From Wenjunlia tyrosinilytica (GTDB lineage Bacteria > Actinomycetota > Actinomycetes > Streptomycetales > Streptomycetaceae), in contig NZ_BMMS01000015.1 in assembly GCF_014646055.1 (NCBI RefSeq), forward strand, positions 1-64,000: a DNA stretch of 64,000 bases, written 5' to 3'. The notes under the pieces were generated by a model. That model was not told the DNA's origin, did no database searches, and was given only the letters and a program-made list of their open reading frames with translations. The translations under genes were made by a program, and so were the position numbers. Shown one piece after another: positions 1 through 9,367 of this stretch. How positions within the stretch are numbered: position 1 is the stretch's first letter; every line of letters starts with the position of its first letter.

Positions 1-85
1 CATTGGCGTGCGCGGCAAGCTCGGCGGGCGGCTCGAAACGCCGCTCCTCCTTCAACAGGTTGGCCAGGCTCTCGTTGCTCAACAT
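1..85 (-). CDS. acsA: Acetyl-CoA synthetase, N-terminal fragment (cut by window edge)
   Basis: Only the first 28 codons lie in the window. They read MLSNESLANLLKEERRF and then EPPAELAAHAN, which matches the N-terminus of actinobacterial AMP-forming acetyl-CoA synthetases. That enzyme activates acetate with ATP and CoA in the cytoplasm. The ATG is at 85. A strong AAGGAG lies only about 2 nt upstream of it, so the TTG at 82, giving MSNESLAN, may be the true start. It follows an acetate symporter gene and its DUF485 partner on the same strand, an arrangement comparable to the acs-yjcH-actP operon of enterobacteria. The rest of the gene lies left of position 1, so the assignment rests on a short stretch. 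Confidence 0.75.
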   Translation of the reverse strand, partial: MLSNESLANLLKEERRFEPPAELAAHAN

Positions 86-212
86 CGCTCCTTGTTCCTT
101 TGACCCGGGACGACGTCTCCGCAGGTCGGTGCAGTTTCATGGTCATGGGGTGCGCGGGCACGTGAACAGCCAAAGGTTCAGACCTTACGGTCCCGCCGCG
201 CAATCGTTTCGG

Positions 213-1844
213 TCAGTGCGCGCCGATCCCCGTCAGGGCGCGGACCTCCAGCTCGCCGTGCTTGTCCTCGGCGTCGTCCTCCGGACGGGACAGCAGGGTG
301 CCGAGCAGGCCCAGCAGGAAGCCGACCGGTATCGAGACCAGTCCGGGGTTCTCCAGCGGGAACCAGGCGAAGTCCGTGCCGGGCATCAGCGAGGTCGGCT
401 TGCCGGAGACGACGGGTGAGAAGACGACGAGGACGACGGAGGCCGCCAGCCCGCCGTAGATGCCGCAGACCGCTCCCGCGGTGGTGAAGCGCTTCCAGAA
501 CAGGCTGTACAGCAGCGTGGGCAGATTGGCCGAGGCGGCGATCGCGAAGGCCAGCGCCACCAGTGCCGCCGTGTTGAGCTTGTCGGCGAAGAGCGCCAGC
601 ACCACGGCGACCGCCCCGATGGCCACCGCCGACCAGCGGGCCACCGACACCTCCTGCTTCTCGCTCACCCTGCCCTTGCGGATGACATGCGCGTACAGGT
701 CGTGGGCGAACGAGGCGGAGGAGGCCAGGGTCAGTCCGGCCACGACGGCCAGGATGGTCGCGAAGGCGACGGAGGAGACCACGGCGAGCAGAAGGGCGCC
801 CCCGCCGGAGCCGGGGCCGCCGCCCAGCATCTCGGCGAGCATCGGCGCCGCCGTCGTTCCGGCCGGGTTGGAGGCCGTGATCGCCTTGGGGCCGACCAGC
901 GCCGCCGCGCCGAAGCCGAGGGCGATGGTCATCAGGTAGAAGACACCGATGATCACGATGGCCCAGTTCACCGACTTGCGTGCCACCTTGGCGGTGGGCA
1001 CGGTGTAGAAGCGCACCAGGATGTGCGGCAGACCAGCGGTGCCGAGCACCAGCGCGAGCCCCAGGCTGACGAAGTCCAGGCGAGTGAGCGAGGTGGCGCC
1101 GTACTTCAGCCCCGGCTCGAGGAATGCGTCGCCCTTGCCGCTCGCCTCGGCCGCGGCTGCGAGGAGCGAGGAGAGATTCCACCCGAACCTGTTCATCACC
1201 AGCACGGTCACCAGGGCCGCACCGCCCATGAGGAGCGCCGCCTTGACGATCTGCACCCAGGTGGTGCCCTTCATCCCGCCGATCGTGACATAGAGGATCA
1301 TCAGGGCGCCCACCGCCAGGATGATCCACTTCTTCGCCCCCTCGCCGGAGACCCCCAGCAGGAGCGCCACGAGCGAGCCCGCGCCGACCATCTGGGCGAG
1401 GAGGTAGACGATGGAGACCACGATCGTGGAGACACCCGCCGCCGTGCGCACCGGCCGCTGCCGCATCCGGAACGCCAGCACATCGGCCATGGTGAACCGT
1501 CCGGCGTTGCGCAGCGGTTCGGCGACCAGCAGGAGCGCCATCAGCCAGGCGACGAGGAAGCCGACGGAGTAGAGGAACCCGTCATAACCGAAGAGCGCGA
1601 TCGAGCCCGCGATCCCGAGGAAGGACGCCGCGGACATGTAGTCGCCGGAGATGGCCAGGCCGTTCTGGAAGCCGGTGAACGATCTGCCGCCCGCGTAGAA
1701 GTCGGTGGTGTTCTTGTTCCGTCGGCTCGTCCACAGGGTGATGCCCAGCGTGACCGCCACGAAGACGAGGAACAGCCCGACGGTCAGGGCCCTGTTGTCC
1801 GAGGCGCCGGACGCGGAGAGCGCTGCCGTAGGAAGGCCGCTCAT
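213..1844 (-). CDS. actP: Cation/acetate symporter (solute:sodium symporter family)
   Basis: The product is 543 aa, close to the usual ActP length of about 550. It has about 13 hydrophobic segments and the family signature near the N-terminus (TTDFYAGGRSFTGFQNGLAISGD is split here only in description: the key parts are FYAGG and NGLAISGDYMSAASFLG). It should import acetate or a similar short carboxylate with a cation. The ATG at 1844 is 5 nt after the stop of the DUF485 gene, indicating translational coupling. A longer in-frame extension upstream overlaps that gene and lacks membrane-protein character, so it was not used. Substrate specificity is inferred from the neighbouring acetyl-CoA synthetase start. 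Confidence 0.9.
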   Translation of the reverse strand: MSGLPTAALSASGASDNRALTVGLFLVFVAVTLGITLWTSRRNKNTTDFYAGGRSFTGFQNGLAISGDYMSAASFLGIAGSIALFGYDGFLYSVGFLVAWLMALLLVAEPLRNAGRFTMADVLAFRMRQRPVRTAAGVSTIVVSIVYLLAQMVGAGSLVALLLGVSGEGAKKWIILAVGALMILYVTIGGMKGTTWVQIVKAALLMGGAALVTVLVMNRFGWNLSSLLAAAAEASGKGDAFLEPGLKYGATSLTRLDFVSLGLALVLGTAGLPHILVRFYTVPTAKVARKSVNWAIVIIGVFYLMTIALGFGAAALVGPKAITASNPAGTTAAPMLAEMLGGGPGSGGGALLLAVVSSVAFATILAVVAGLTLASSASFAHDLYAHVIRKGRVSEKQEVSVARWSAVAIGAVAVVLALFADKLNTAALVALAFAIAASANLPTLLYSLFWKRFTTAGAVCGIYGGLAASVVLVVFSPVVSGKPTSLMPGTDFAWFPLENPGLVSIPVGFLLGLLGTLLSRPEDDAEDKHGELEVRALTGIGAH

Positions 1845-1849
1845 GCCGC

Positions 1850-2335
1850 TCACACCCCGTTCTTCGCGTCGGCGGGCCGGTTGTCGATGCGCTGGGTGAG
1901 CGCGGCCCGCCGTTCGGGCCCCGCCTCCTGGTCGACTCCCGCCTCCCCGTCGAGTCCCGCCTCCGACCTCAGCCAGTCGGCCACGGGATCGAGGCGCGCG
2001 TTGGCGAAGCGGGTGTACAGCCAGGCGATGGCGAAGGTGGAGGCGAACTGCGCCAGTCCGATGAGGAAGGCCGCATTGACGTTGCCGACGACCTTGGTGG
2101 CCACCAGGTGCGGTGCGTAGGTGCACAGCAGTACATAGAGGATGTAGAGGACCAGGAAGGCCGCGGTCATCGAGAAGGCGAACCGGCGGTAGGAGCGCCG
2201 CAGTTCGCCGAAGGCGCGGCTGTCGCGCACCGCCCCGAACACCGAGGACTCGGCGTCCTTCCCGGGCAGGGGCGGTGGGGCCGCGCCGGGTGCGCCACCA
2301 CTGGCGCGCTGGTGCGGCAAGGACGTGCTGTGCAT
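1850..2335 (-). CDS. DUF485 membrane protein (YjcH-like, ActP partner)
   Basis: This is a 161-aa protein with two membrane segments in the middle (around FSMTAAFLVLYILYVLLC and AAFLIGLAQFASTFAIAW) and the sequence LRRSYRRFAF ahead of the first, as in DUF485 proteins. The family is regularly encoded just before ActP-type symporters and is thought to assist them; its exact role is unknown. The start chosen is ATG 2335, giving MHSTSLPHQ; a further upstream in-frame ATG gives only arginine-rich low-complexity sequence. The C-terminal 40 residues are rich in Gly, Ala and Glu and look disordered. Confidence 0.85.
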   Translation of the reverse strand: MHSTSLPHQRASGGAPGAAPPPLPGKDAESSVFGAVRDSRAFGELRRSYRRFAFSMTAAFLVLYILYVLLCTYAPHLVATKVVGNVNAAFLIGLAQFASTFAIAWLYTRFANARLDPVADWLRSEAGLDGEAGVDQEAGPERRAALTQRIDNRPADAKNGV

Positions 2336-2789
2336 GGTTCTCCGTAGATCGCGTGGTGTTTCGTGCGGGCTGTGGCGGCTCGGCGCCCCCGAAGGAGGGG
2401 ACCGGCGCATCCGCCCCGGTCGAGCGCTCGAGACGCGGGGGCCGCGCCGCGGCGGCGCGGCGGGCGCCCGGTTCGCTGGGGCACCGAGCCGGGCTTCACC
2501 GCGGGTGGTGGCGGCGCACGGTCACTCACCCCATCAGTGATCAGGGCGGCGCGGCCACTGAAGGAGGACCGTAAGATCCGGATGTTTCGGTCCCGGCCCG
2601 AGTCCCTTCGGTTTCGCGACGGGGTCACCGGGGCCATGCTGTGACCACACCGGCCGGGTGCCGTGACCCGGCCGTGAAGGGCGGGCCGTTCGCGAGGCCG
2701 TTCGCCCCTGGCCGGGCAGCGAGGCGCGCGATGTCCCGGGCATGCGAAAATCACGCGGACGTGTCAGGCCCGGAGTCCGCGTGCCATGA
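2336..2789. other. Intergenic region between divergent genes
   Basis: This 450-bp GC-rich spacer separates the acetate operon (left) from the LAL regulator (right) and must carry both promoters. I see no convincing gene in it. An imperfect inverted repeat TCACT-N9-AGTGA lies at about 2522-2540 and could be an operator, but its small size makes chance plausible. Confidence 0.4.
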
Positions 2790-2807
2790 ATGGGGAGGTG
2801 GGGCGCG

Positions 2808-5552
2808 GTGGTTCCTGCGCTGATCGGACGTGGCCGGGAGTTCGGCGCCCTGCGCGAACTCCTCGCCGGCCATGCCTCCGGCACTGCCTTCGTCCTGGTG
2901 CAGGGTGACTTCGGCAGCGGCAAGAGCACCCTGCTCCGAGCCCTGGTCACCGAGGCCCGGCGCGACGGCCTCACGGTGCTCATGGCGTGGGCGGACGCAC
3001 TGGAGAGCGAGGTCCGGTTCGCCGTCGTCCGCCAGTTGTTCGAGGGATCGGGCGTCCGGACGAAGGCCGAGGACCCCGGGTCGCCCGGCGACGAGGCGGC
3101 CACGCTGAGCGAGCTGTACGGGCGGGTCGAGGACCTGGCCGCCCGGGGCCGTGTGGTCATCGCCGTGGACGACCTCCAGTGGGCGGACTCCTCGTCCCTG
3201 GAGTGGCTGCGCTACCTGATGCGCCGTGCCGACAGCCTGCCGCTCACCGTGATCGCCGCGCTCGGCCCCGGAGAGGCGGCGGAAGAGGACGCCCTCGGCG
3301 GTGCACTGGCCCTGCTGCGGGACCAGGTCCATCTGACCCCGCTGGACGAGGAGGCCGTCCACTCCTTGATGGGCGAGGCTCTGGGAGAGGTCCCGGACCG
3401 GTCGTTCTCCCGTGCCTGCCGCCTCATCACGGGAGGCAATCCTTACCTCCTCGAGGCGTTCCTGCGTGCCCTGCGGACCAAGGGGGCGACGGCCGACGAG
3501 AGCGAGGTGGCCGGGATCGTCCAGGACGTGCTGCCCGAGATCGGACCGGCCGTGCACGCGCTCGTGCGCACTCTGGGCGCCGACGCCGAGGCCACCGCCC
3601 AGGCGGTGGCGGTCCTCGGCGGCACCCAGCCCGTCGAGTTGATCGCGGGTGTCACCGCACTGCCGGAGCCCTCCGTCGAGGACGCCGTGCACGCGCTGGT
3701 GCGCGCCGGGCTCCTGACACGCTACGAGATCGGCGTGGCCTCCGCGTGCCCCCTCCTCGGCGCGGCCGTCGCCCACACCGTCCTGCCCAGCCGCCGCCAG
3801 GACTTCCACGCCCGCGCGGCCCATTTACTGCTCGGCCGGGCCGCCGCCCCCGAGGATGTCGCCGCCCACCTCGTACGAGGGCCGGTGGGCCATGACTGGG
3901 CGCCGGAAGCCCTGCGCAGGGCGGCCGTCGCCGCGGCCGACCGGGGTGCTCCCGACAGCGCGGTCGTCTATCTGCGCCGCGCTCTGAAGGAACCCGTGGA
4001 CGAGCGGGACCGGGCGAGCCTGCTGGCGCTGCTCGGCGAGGCGGAACTCGACTCCAGCGTTCCGACGGCGGTGCGGGAACTGCGGCGAGGACTCCATCTT
4101 TCCGAGACACCGCAGGAGCGCACCGCCGCCGCCCGCCGCCTCGCGGGCGCGCTGGCCGCCCTCGACCGCTTCCCCGACGCGCTCGAGGTGCTCGGACGCA
4201 CCAGCGAGGCCATCCGCCCCGTCGATCCCTTCTTCGCCCTGCGCCTGGAGATCGACTTCCTCTTCGCCAGCCTCTGCGAGGCCGCCTCGGCAGCGCGTGC
4301 CCACCCCCGCCTGATGGCGCTGGAGATGTCCGACGCCCAGGGGACCGCCGTCGAGCGCCCGCTCGCCGCCCTGCTCAGCCTGCGAGCGGCCATGGTGGGC
4401 GAATCGCCCGAAGAGGTCGTCGAACTGGCGCGCCTCGCCCTGAGCCGCGGGATGACCCCGGTGGACGACGAGTCGGTGGTCTACAACTGCGCGGTGCTGG
4501 GACTGGGTGCCGCGGGTCGGCCCGAACTGGCCCTGGGCTACGCGGATTCGGCCGTCGAGGAGGCCCGGGCCCGCGGCTCGGCCTTCCACTACGCCCACGC
4601 CATCAGCACCCGGGCGAACGCCAACTGCCGACTCGGCCGCCTCCAGGAGTGCCAGGCCGACGCGGAGGCCGCCCTGGAGGCGCTCCAGGAGATCGACGTC
4701 GAACTGCGCAACAGCCACAGCGTCTTCCCCGTCGCCACGCTCGCGGAATCCCTCATCAGGCAGGGCAAGACGGGCGACGCCGAGTCGCTGCTGGCACGCG
4801 GTGGACTCGGCGGAGTGCTCAACGCCCACTGGATCAACGACTACGTCCTGCTGGTCCGCGGCTGGCTGCGGATCGAGCAGGGGCGGCTCGAGGAGAGCCT
4901 CGCCGACTTCCTGCTGTGCGGGCTCAGGACGGCCACCCGCCATATGCCCAGCCCCGGGTTCTACCCCTGGAGGTCGGAGGCGGCGCTGGTGCACTCCATG
5001 CTGGGGCAGAGCGAGCAGGCCAGGGCGCTCGCCGAGGAGGAGTTGACGCTTGCCCGGCAGTGGGGCGTCCCCGAGATGATCGGAGTGGCCCTGCGGGCGC
5101 TGGGCGTGGTGACCGGCGGACACGAAGGGCTGCGCCTGCTCGGTGAGTCGGTGGAGGTCCTGGAGAAGACACCCGCGCGCTTCCGGTACACACAGGCCCT
5201 CGCCGACCTGGGCGCCCTGTCGATCGCCTGCGGAAAGCCGGCCGAAGGGCGCGGGCAGCTCCAGGAAGCGGTCAGCGCGGCCCACGCCTGCGGTGCGGGG
5301 GTGGTCGCCGAGCAGGCGCTCGGTGAACTGCGGGCCCTCGGTGACCGCCCCCGGACCCGGACCTTCCACGGAGTCGACGCGCTCACCCCTACGGAGCGCC
5401 GGGTCGCCGGGCTGGCCGCTGACGGCATGACCAACCGTGAGATCGCTCAGCACCTCTTCGTGGGTCTGAGGACCGTGGAGGTCCACCTCACCAACACCTA
5501 TGGGAAGTTGGGCATCGAGGGACGCCAGGGGCTGGCGCAGGCGCTCTGCTGA
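2808..5552 (+). CDS. LAL-type LuxR family ATP-binding transcriptional regulator
   Basis: A large ATPase regulator of about 914 aa. Near the N-terminus is GRGREFGALRELL followed by Walker A GDFGSGKST; Walker B is VVIAVDDLQWAD. A long helical TPR-like middle follows, then a C-terminal LuxR helix-turn-helix (LTPTERRVAGLAADG, NREIAQHLF, RTVEVHL). These regulators often activate secondary-metabolite clusters. GTG 2808 is preceded by GGAGG with 10-nt spacing; an in-frame ATG at 2790 is the alternative and adds six residues. An in-frame TTA codon at 3825 makes translation likely to depend on the bldA leucyl-tRNA. The target is unknown; the neighbouring FAD/TPR gene is the simplest candidate. Confidence 0.9.
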   Translation: MVPALIGRGREFGALRELLAGHASGTAFVLVQGDFGSGKSTLLRALVTEARRDGLTVLMAWADALESEVRFAVVRQLFEGSGVRTKAEDPGSPGDEAATLSELYGRVEDLAARGRVVIAVDDLQWADSSSLEWLRYLMRRADSLPLTVIAALGPGEAAEEDALGGALALLRDQVHLTPLDEEAVHSLMGEALGEVPDRSFSRACRLITGGNPYLLEAFLRALRTKGATADESEVAGIVQDVLPEIGPAVHALVRTLGADAEATAQAVAVLGGTQPVELIAGVTALPEPSVEDAVHALVRAGLLTRYEIGVASACPLLGAAVAHTVLPSRRQDFHARAAHLLLGRAAAPEDVAAHLVRGPVGHDWAPEALRRAAVAAADRGAPDSAVVYLRRALKEPVDERDRASLLALLGEAELDSSVPTAVRELRRGLHLSETPQERTAAARRLAGALAALDRFPDALEVLGRTSEAIRPVDPFFALRLEIDFLFASLCEAASAARAHPRLMALEMSDAQGTAVERPLAALLSLRAAMVGESPEEVVELARLALSRGMTPVDDESVVYNCAVLGLGAAGRPELALGYADSAVEEARARGSAFHYAHAISTRANANCRLGRLQECQADAEAALEALQEIDVELRNSHSVFPVATLAESLIRQGKTGDAESLLARGGLGGVLNAHWINDYVLLVRGWLRIEQGRLEESLADFLLCGLRTATRHMPSPGFYPWRSEAALVHSMLGQSEQARALAEEELTLARQWGVPEMIGVALRALGVVTGGHEGLRLLGESVEVLEKTPARFRYTQALADLGALSIACGKPAEGRGQLQEAVSAAHACGAGVVAEQALGELRALGDRPRTRTFHGVDALTPTERRVAGLAADGMTNREIAQHLFVGLRTVEVHLTNTYGKLGIEGRQGLAQALC
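3825..3827 (+). promoter_or_regulatory. TTA codon in the LAL regulator (bldA checkpoint)
   Basis: A TTA leucine codon is in frame with the LAL gene, in the context His-Leu-Leu-Leu. TTA is rare in Streptomyces and is read by the developmentally controlled bldA tRNA, so the regulator is probably made late in growth. The codon and frame are seen directly; the consequence is inferred from Streptomyces biology. Confidence 0.75.
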
Positions 5553-5580
5553 CTCGACTCATCGACTCATCGACTCATCG

Positions 5581-5609
5581 ACCGCCGACCGACGCCGCCG
5601 GTCGGCGGT
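5581..5609 (+). terminator. Hairpin terminator after the LAL gene
   Basis: A perfect 11-bp inverted repeat (ACCGCCGACCG / CGGTCGGCGGT) with a 7-nt loop starts about 28 nt after the LAL stop. It is preceded by short GACTCATC direct repeats at about 5551-5580. There is no long T-tract, which is common for Streptomyces terminators. Confidence 0.7.
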
Positions 5610-6124
5610 GGGCAAGTGAATTCAATGGGCTCATCGCACCGCCGTCGCCACGGAATGCCGGACCCTGATCCTCCGGCCCCCTGATCTTCGTGAGCGGATC
5701 GACGTGAGCGGATCGGCGGTGAACGCAGGGAATTCTTCCTCCGGGACGATGAATTCATCGGCCGACCCGGAAGATCAGAATATCGGAAGCGGCGCGGCGG
5801 ATTCCGCGAACCGCGGTACCCGGGCCGCATGAAGCCGGGCACCCGGGCGGGCCGCAACACCGGTCCGGCGGGCGTCCCCCGGCCGTGTCCTCCAGCACAG
5901 CAGCCCAGCCGTCCCCCGGGCAAGAGGGGGCGTCCACCTGTTGCCAATATTTCGGTACCCGCCGTGCGTCCTTTCGGTACCGAATACCAACGCGACACGC
6001 TTTCAAAGGAATTCGACAACGCGGATATCTCCTGCTTAGCATTCCCGGTATCCGGCTTCCGATGCAAAGGCCCGGTGAATTTCCTACCGTCCCCCGTACG
6101 AGCCGACACCGGCGAGGAGTTTCC
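5610..6124 (+). other. Long leader or promoter region of the FAD/TPR gene
   Basis: About 510 nt without a supported gene. The part from about 5940 to 6070 is less GC-rich than its surroundings and holds candidate promoter sequence for the downstream gene. The reading frame stays open upstream of the chosen start, but the extension (5885-6124) has no recognisable protein character, so it is treated as leader. Confidence 0.4.
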
Positions 6125-8845
6125 GTGGTGACCAAGGCAGAGCCCTTCTGTACCGTGGCCGTTGTCGGAGCGGGCGCGGCCGGCACGATGACCGCCACTC
6201 GCCTGCTGGACGAGGCCGTCGCCCGCCAGCAACCGCTCAGTGTTCTGCTCGTGGACCCGGCGCAGGCCGTCGGCCGCGGGAGCGCGTACTGCACCGTCGA
6301 CGAGCGGCACCTGCTCAACATCCCCGCCGGATGCATGAGCGCCGAGCCGGACGAGCCCGACGACTTCCTGCGGTGGCTGGAGGAACGCTCGACGGTGGAC
6401 GGGCAGCCCGTCCGCCCGGGCGTGTTCGCCCAGCGCCGCCAGTTCGGTGAGTACCTGGCCGAGCGACTGTGGGCCTGTGCGGAGCGCGCCCGCCGCGCCT
6501 CCACGGTCGCCCGCCTGATCCGCGTACGCGACCGTGTCGTGCACGCCGAGCCCGGTCCGCGGGGCGGTCTGACGCTGCGTCTGGACAGCGGTATGGCCCT
6601 CGAGGCGGACGCCGCGGTCCTCGCCCTCGGAAGCCACGCCCCCGGAACGGACTGGGCGCCGGTCGCGCTCAAGGAGTCACCGGCCTTCGTCGCCGACCCC
6701 TGGGCCCCCGGCGCCCTGGACCGAGTGCCCACCGACACCGCCGTCCTGCTCGTCGGCACCGGGCTGACCATGGTCGATGTGGCCCTGACGCTGGAGCGGC
6801 CCGGCAGGACCGTGCACGCGGTCTCCCGCCGCGGCCTGCTCCCCGCCGTCCACGCCGAGCGTCCGGTGACCGTCGCTGCGCCGTGCCTGGAGCCGTACAA
6901 GGAGCCCGGGGGGCCCGGCCCGGCCGGGAGCACCGGCCTGGACACCCTGCGCACCGCGGTCCTTCGGCATGTCGTGCGCACCGTGCGCGCCCGGGGCGAC
7001 TGGCGGCCCGCGCTGGACTCCCTGCGCCCGCTGACCGCCGCGCTGTGGCAGCGGCTGCCCGAAAGGGACCGGGCGAGGTTCCTGGAGTCCGACGCCCGGG
7101 TGTGGGAGGTGCACCGCCACCGGATGCCTGCCGCCACCGCCGAGCGGCTGGGCGCCGCGCGTGCCGGCGGGCGGGTCGAGGTCAGGGCCGGACAGGTCGC
7201 CGCCGCGGAGGAGTACGGACAGGCGCTGCGGGTGACCTTCGACGACGGCACCCGCCTGACCGTCGGCGCGGTGGTCAACTGCACCGGCCCGCAGTCGGAT
7301 GTACGCCGCGTCGGCGACCCTCTGCTGGACTCCTTGCGCGAAAGCGGCCTCGCCCGTGTCGGGCCCGCGGGGCTCGGGCTGGACACCGGGGCGGACGGGC
7401 GGGTCCTGAGCAGGGTCGCGCCACCGCTGTGGACGTTGGGCGCCCTGCGGCGGGGCAATCTGTGGGAGACCACGGCCGTTCCCGAGATACGTGCGCAGGC
7501 CGCCGAGGTCGCCGTCGCGGTCCTCGACGCCCTGGTCACCGCGAGCCCCGCCCGGCGCCCCAAGCCCACCGACCGGTACGGGCTGCGGCTGACCACCACC
7601 GCCGAGGCGGCCGCCGCCTACAACGTCGCACTGGAGAGGGTCCTGCGCGTCGGGGCTGGAGCGCAGGAGTGCTTCGCCGAGGCCGTCGCCGCGGACCCCG
7701 GTTTCGCCCTCGGCCATGCCGCCCTGGCCCTGCTCGGCCACGAATGGGGATCGGGCGTCGATGTGCCCCGGGCCCTGGCCGCCGCCGTGCGCACCGCCTA
7801 CCACGGCACGGACGCCCGTGAACGCAGCTTCGTGCACGCCGTGGCCCAGCGGGTGACCGGCACCGAGAGCGAGGGCGCGGCGGCCCTGCTGAACCACATC
7901 AAGGAGCATCCGCGCGACGCGCTGGCCGTCAGTGCGGCCGTGCCCACCATCTCCTTCGGCGGCGTCACCTGCGGCGAGCAGACCTGGGCCCTGGTGGAGG
8001 GCCTGGCCGGCGCCTACGGCGGCGACTGGTGGTACCGCAGCCAACTGGCCTTCGTACGGCAGGACCAGGGGCGGTGGTACCAGGCCGAGTCCCTGGCGGT
8101 CCTCGCGCTCGCCGAGGAGCCCGCGTCCGGCCACGCCGTGCACGCCCGCGCCCATGTCGACTACGAGACCGGCCACCACGCCGACGGGCTGGGCTTCTTG
8201 GACCTGTGGATCAAGGACTACGGCCCGGAGGCCGCCGACCGCGCCCACTTCAGCTGGCACGCCGCACTCCACGAACTCATGCTGTGCAGGCCCGACGCGG
8301 TCCGCACCCGCTACCTCTCCGAACTGGCCCCGCCCGCCGTCACCGGCGCCCGCGCCCTGGTGGACTCGGGCTCGCTGCTGTGGCGCTGCCGGACCACCGA
8401 CTCGTGGGACGGGCAACTGCCGGCCGCGCCGGTCATCGCCGCCGCCCCCGAGAGCTGGCTGCACGCCCCTCCCACCTCGTTCGCGGCACTGCACGCGGCC
8501 GTCGCCCTCGCGGCGGACGAGGATCTCGCGGGCCTTGCCAGGCTCCGCCGTTACGCCGAGCGCCACACCCTGGAGGTCTTCCGCGAGGTGGTGGTGCCCC
8601 TGTGCTCGGCGCTGGCCCTCGTGGTGGGCAGCGACTGGCGCCGCGCCGTTCCCACGCTGCGCTCACTGCTGCCCCGCCTGACCGCCCTGGGCGGCAGCGC
8701 GGCGCAGCGCGAGATCGTCGAGGAGACCCTCCTGTACGCGCTGACCCGCTCCGGCCGCTGCGCGGAGGCGGCGGCCCTGCTCGACCGGCGACTGGACCGC
8801 CGCCCGTCCCCGCTGGACCGCCAACGCCTCACCGCGCTGGCGTGA
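6125..8845 (+). CDS. FAD/NAD(P)-binding oxidoreductase fused to a TPR (TTC38-like) domain
   Basis: A 906-aa two-part protein. Residues about 1-465 form a flavoprotein module: VAVVGAGAAGTMTATRLL is the dinucleotide-binding motif, followed by GRGSAY and HLLNIPAGCMS as in FAD/NAD(P)-binding proteins of the Pfam 13454 type. Residues about 475-906 resemble tetratricopeptide-repeat protein 38 (YNVALERVL, GHAALALLGHEWG, HARAHVDYETG). The fusion is continuous with no frameshift. Two adjacent GTG codons (6125 and 6128) sit 5 and 8 nt after GAGGAG, so the start is 6125 or 6128. Substrate and pathway are unknown. The TPR part may be a scaffold or substrate-recognition region. The TTA-containing LAL regulator upstream suggests late, cluster-like expression. 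Confidence 0.8.
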   Translation: MVTKAEPFCTVAVVGAGAAGTMTATRLLDEAVARQQPLSVLLVDPAQAVGRGSAYCTVDERHLLNIPAGCMSAEPDEPDDFLRWLEERSTVDGQPVRPGVFAQRRQFGEYLAERLWACAERARRASTVARLIRVRDRVVHAEPGPRGGLTLRLDSGMALEADAAVLALGSHAPGTDWAPVALKESPAFVADPWAPGALDRVPTDTAVLLVGTGLTMVDVALTLERPGRTVHAVSRRGLLPAVHAERPVTVAAPCLEPYKEPGGPGPAGSTGLDTLRTAVLRHVVRTVRARGDWRPALDSLRPLTAALWQRLPERDRARFLESDARVWEVHRHRMPAATAERLGAARAGGRVEVRAGQVAAAEEYGQALRVTFDDGTRLTVGAVVNCTGPQSDVRRVGDPLLDSLRESGLARVGPAGLGLDTGADGRVLSRVAPPLWTLGALRRGNLWETTAVPEIRAQAAEVAVAVLDALVTASPARRPKPTDRYGLRLTTTAEAAAAYNVALERVLRVGAGAQECFAEAVAADPGFALGHAALALLGHEWGSGVDVPRALAAAVRTAYHGTDARERSFVHAVAQRVTGTESEGAAALLNHIKEHPRDALAVSAAVPTISFGGVTCGEQTWALVEGLAGAYGGDWWYRSQLAFVRQDQGRWYQAESLAVLALAEEPASGHAVHARAHVDYETGHHADGLGFLDLWIKDYGPEAADRAHFSWHAALHELMLCRPDAVRTRYLSELAPPAVTGARALVDSGSLLWRCRTTDSWDGQLPAAPVIAAAPESWLHAPPTSFAALHAAVALAADEDLAGLARLRRYAERHTLEVFREVVVPLCSALALVVGSDWRRAVPTLRSLLPRLTALGGSAAQREIVEETLLYALTRSGRCAEAAALLDRRLDRRPSPLDRQRLTALA

Positions 8846-9254
8846 CCAGCCCGTTCATCGGTGGAGTGACCGGCGGCCGGTGAGGGGCCGGACGCGCCTT
8901 ACGGCCGGGGGTCGGCGCTCGATCCGGTGACGGCGCCGCTGAGGGCTCGGACCTCGGCGCGGCTGGTGACGCGGCGGGTGAACTCCTCGGTGGGCGGTGA
9001 CGCCCCCGTCCTGGCGCTCGATCCATCCGTCGGGGGTGGGTGCTGCAGTGGCCGAGCCCGCTCCTGTCGAGCCGGCGTGCCGCCAGGTCCAGATGCCTGC
9101 TCCCGGCCTGGGCCTCGAAGAGCTCCACGCACTGGGCGCCGGTGAACGGGCTGCCCGGCGGGACCGGTTCCGCGGAGGGTCGCGCGCCCACGGGCGCCAA
9201 CTCCGCCACCGCCGACCGGAAACGCTCGCCGACGACCTGCCACGGCTCACTCAT
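8829..9254 (-). pseudogene. 5' remnant of an E1-type thiamine-diphosphate dehydrogenase alpha/fusion gene
   Basis: From ATG 9254, which has an RBS-like GGGAGA 4 nt upstream, the translation reads MSEPWQVVGERFRSAVAEL, then PVPPGSPFTGAQCVELFEAQ and SRHLDLAARRL. This is the usual opening of Streptomyces 2-oxoacid dehydrogenase E1-like enzymes. After about residue 55 the expected continuation (a YTIGS...GHEGN-like stretch) is lost and the frame degenerates into arginine/proline-rich sequence to the stop. The gene therefore looks like a start-proximal stub left by deletion. It could still be transcribed, but no enzyme can result. Confidence 0.6.
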
Positions 9255-9367
9255 CGCGTCTCCCGTCGTCCTCGGCTCGTCCCCGGGACCCGCTCTTTCC
9301 CTGTTCCTTGATCGTGCCCCACGGATTCCAGCCCCCGGACGTCCTCGGCTCCGGGGCGGCGCCGTCG

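Noticed and set aside
2522..2540. TCACT-N9-AGTGA operator
   Set aside because: Five-base arms with a nine-base spacer are too weak to separate from chance.
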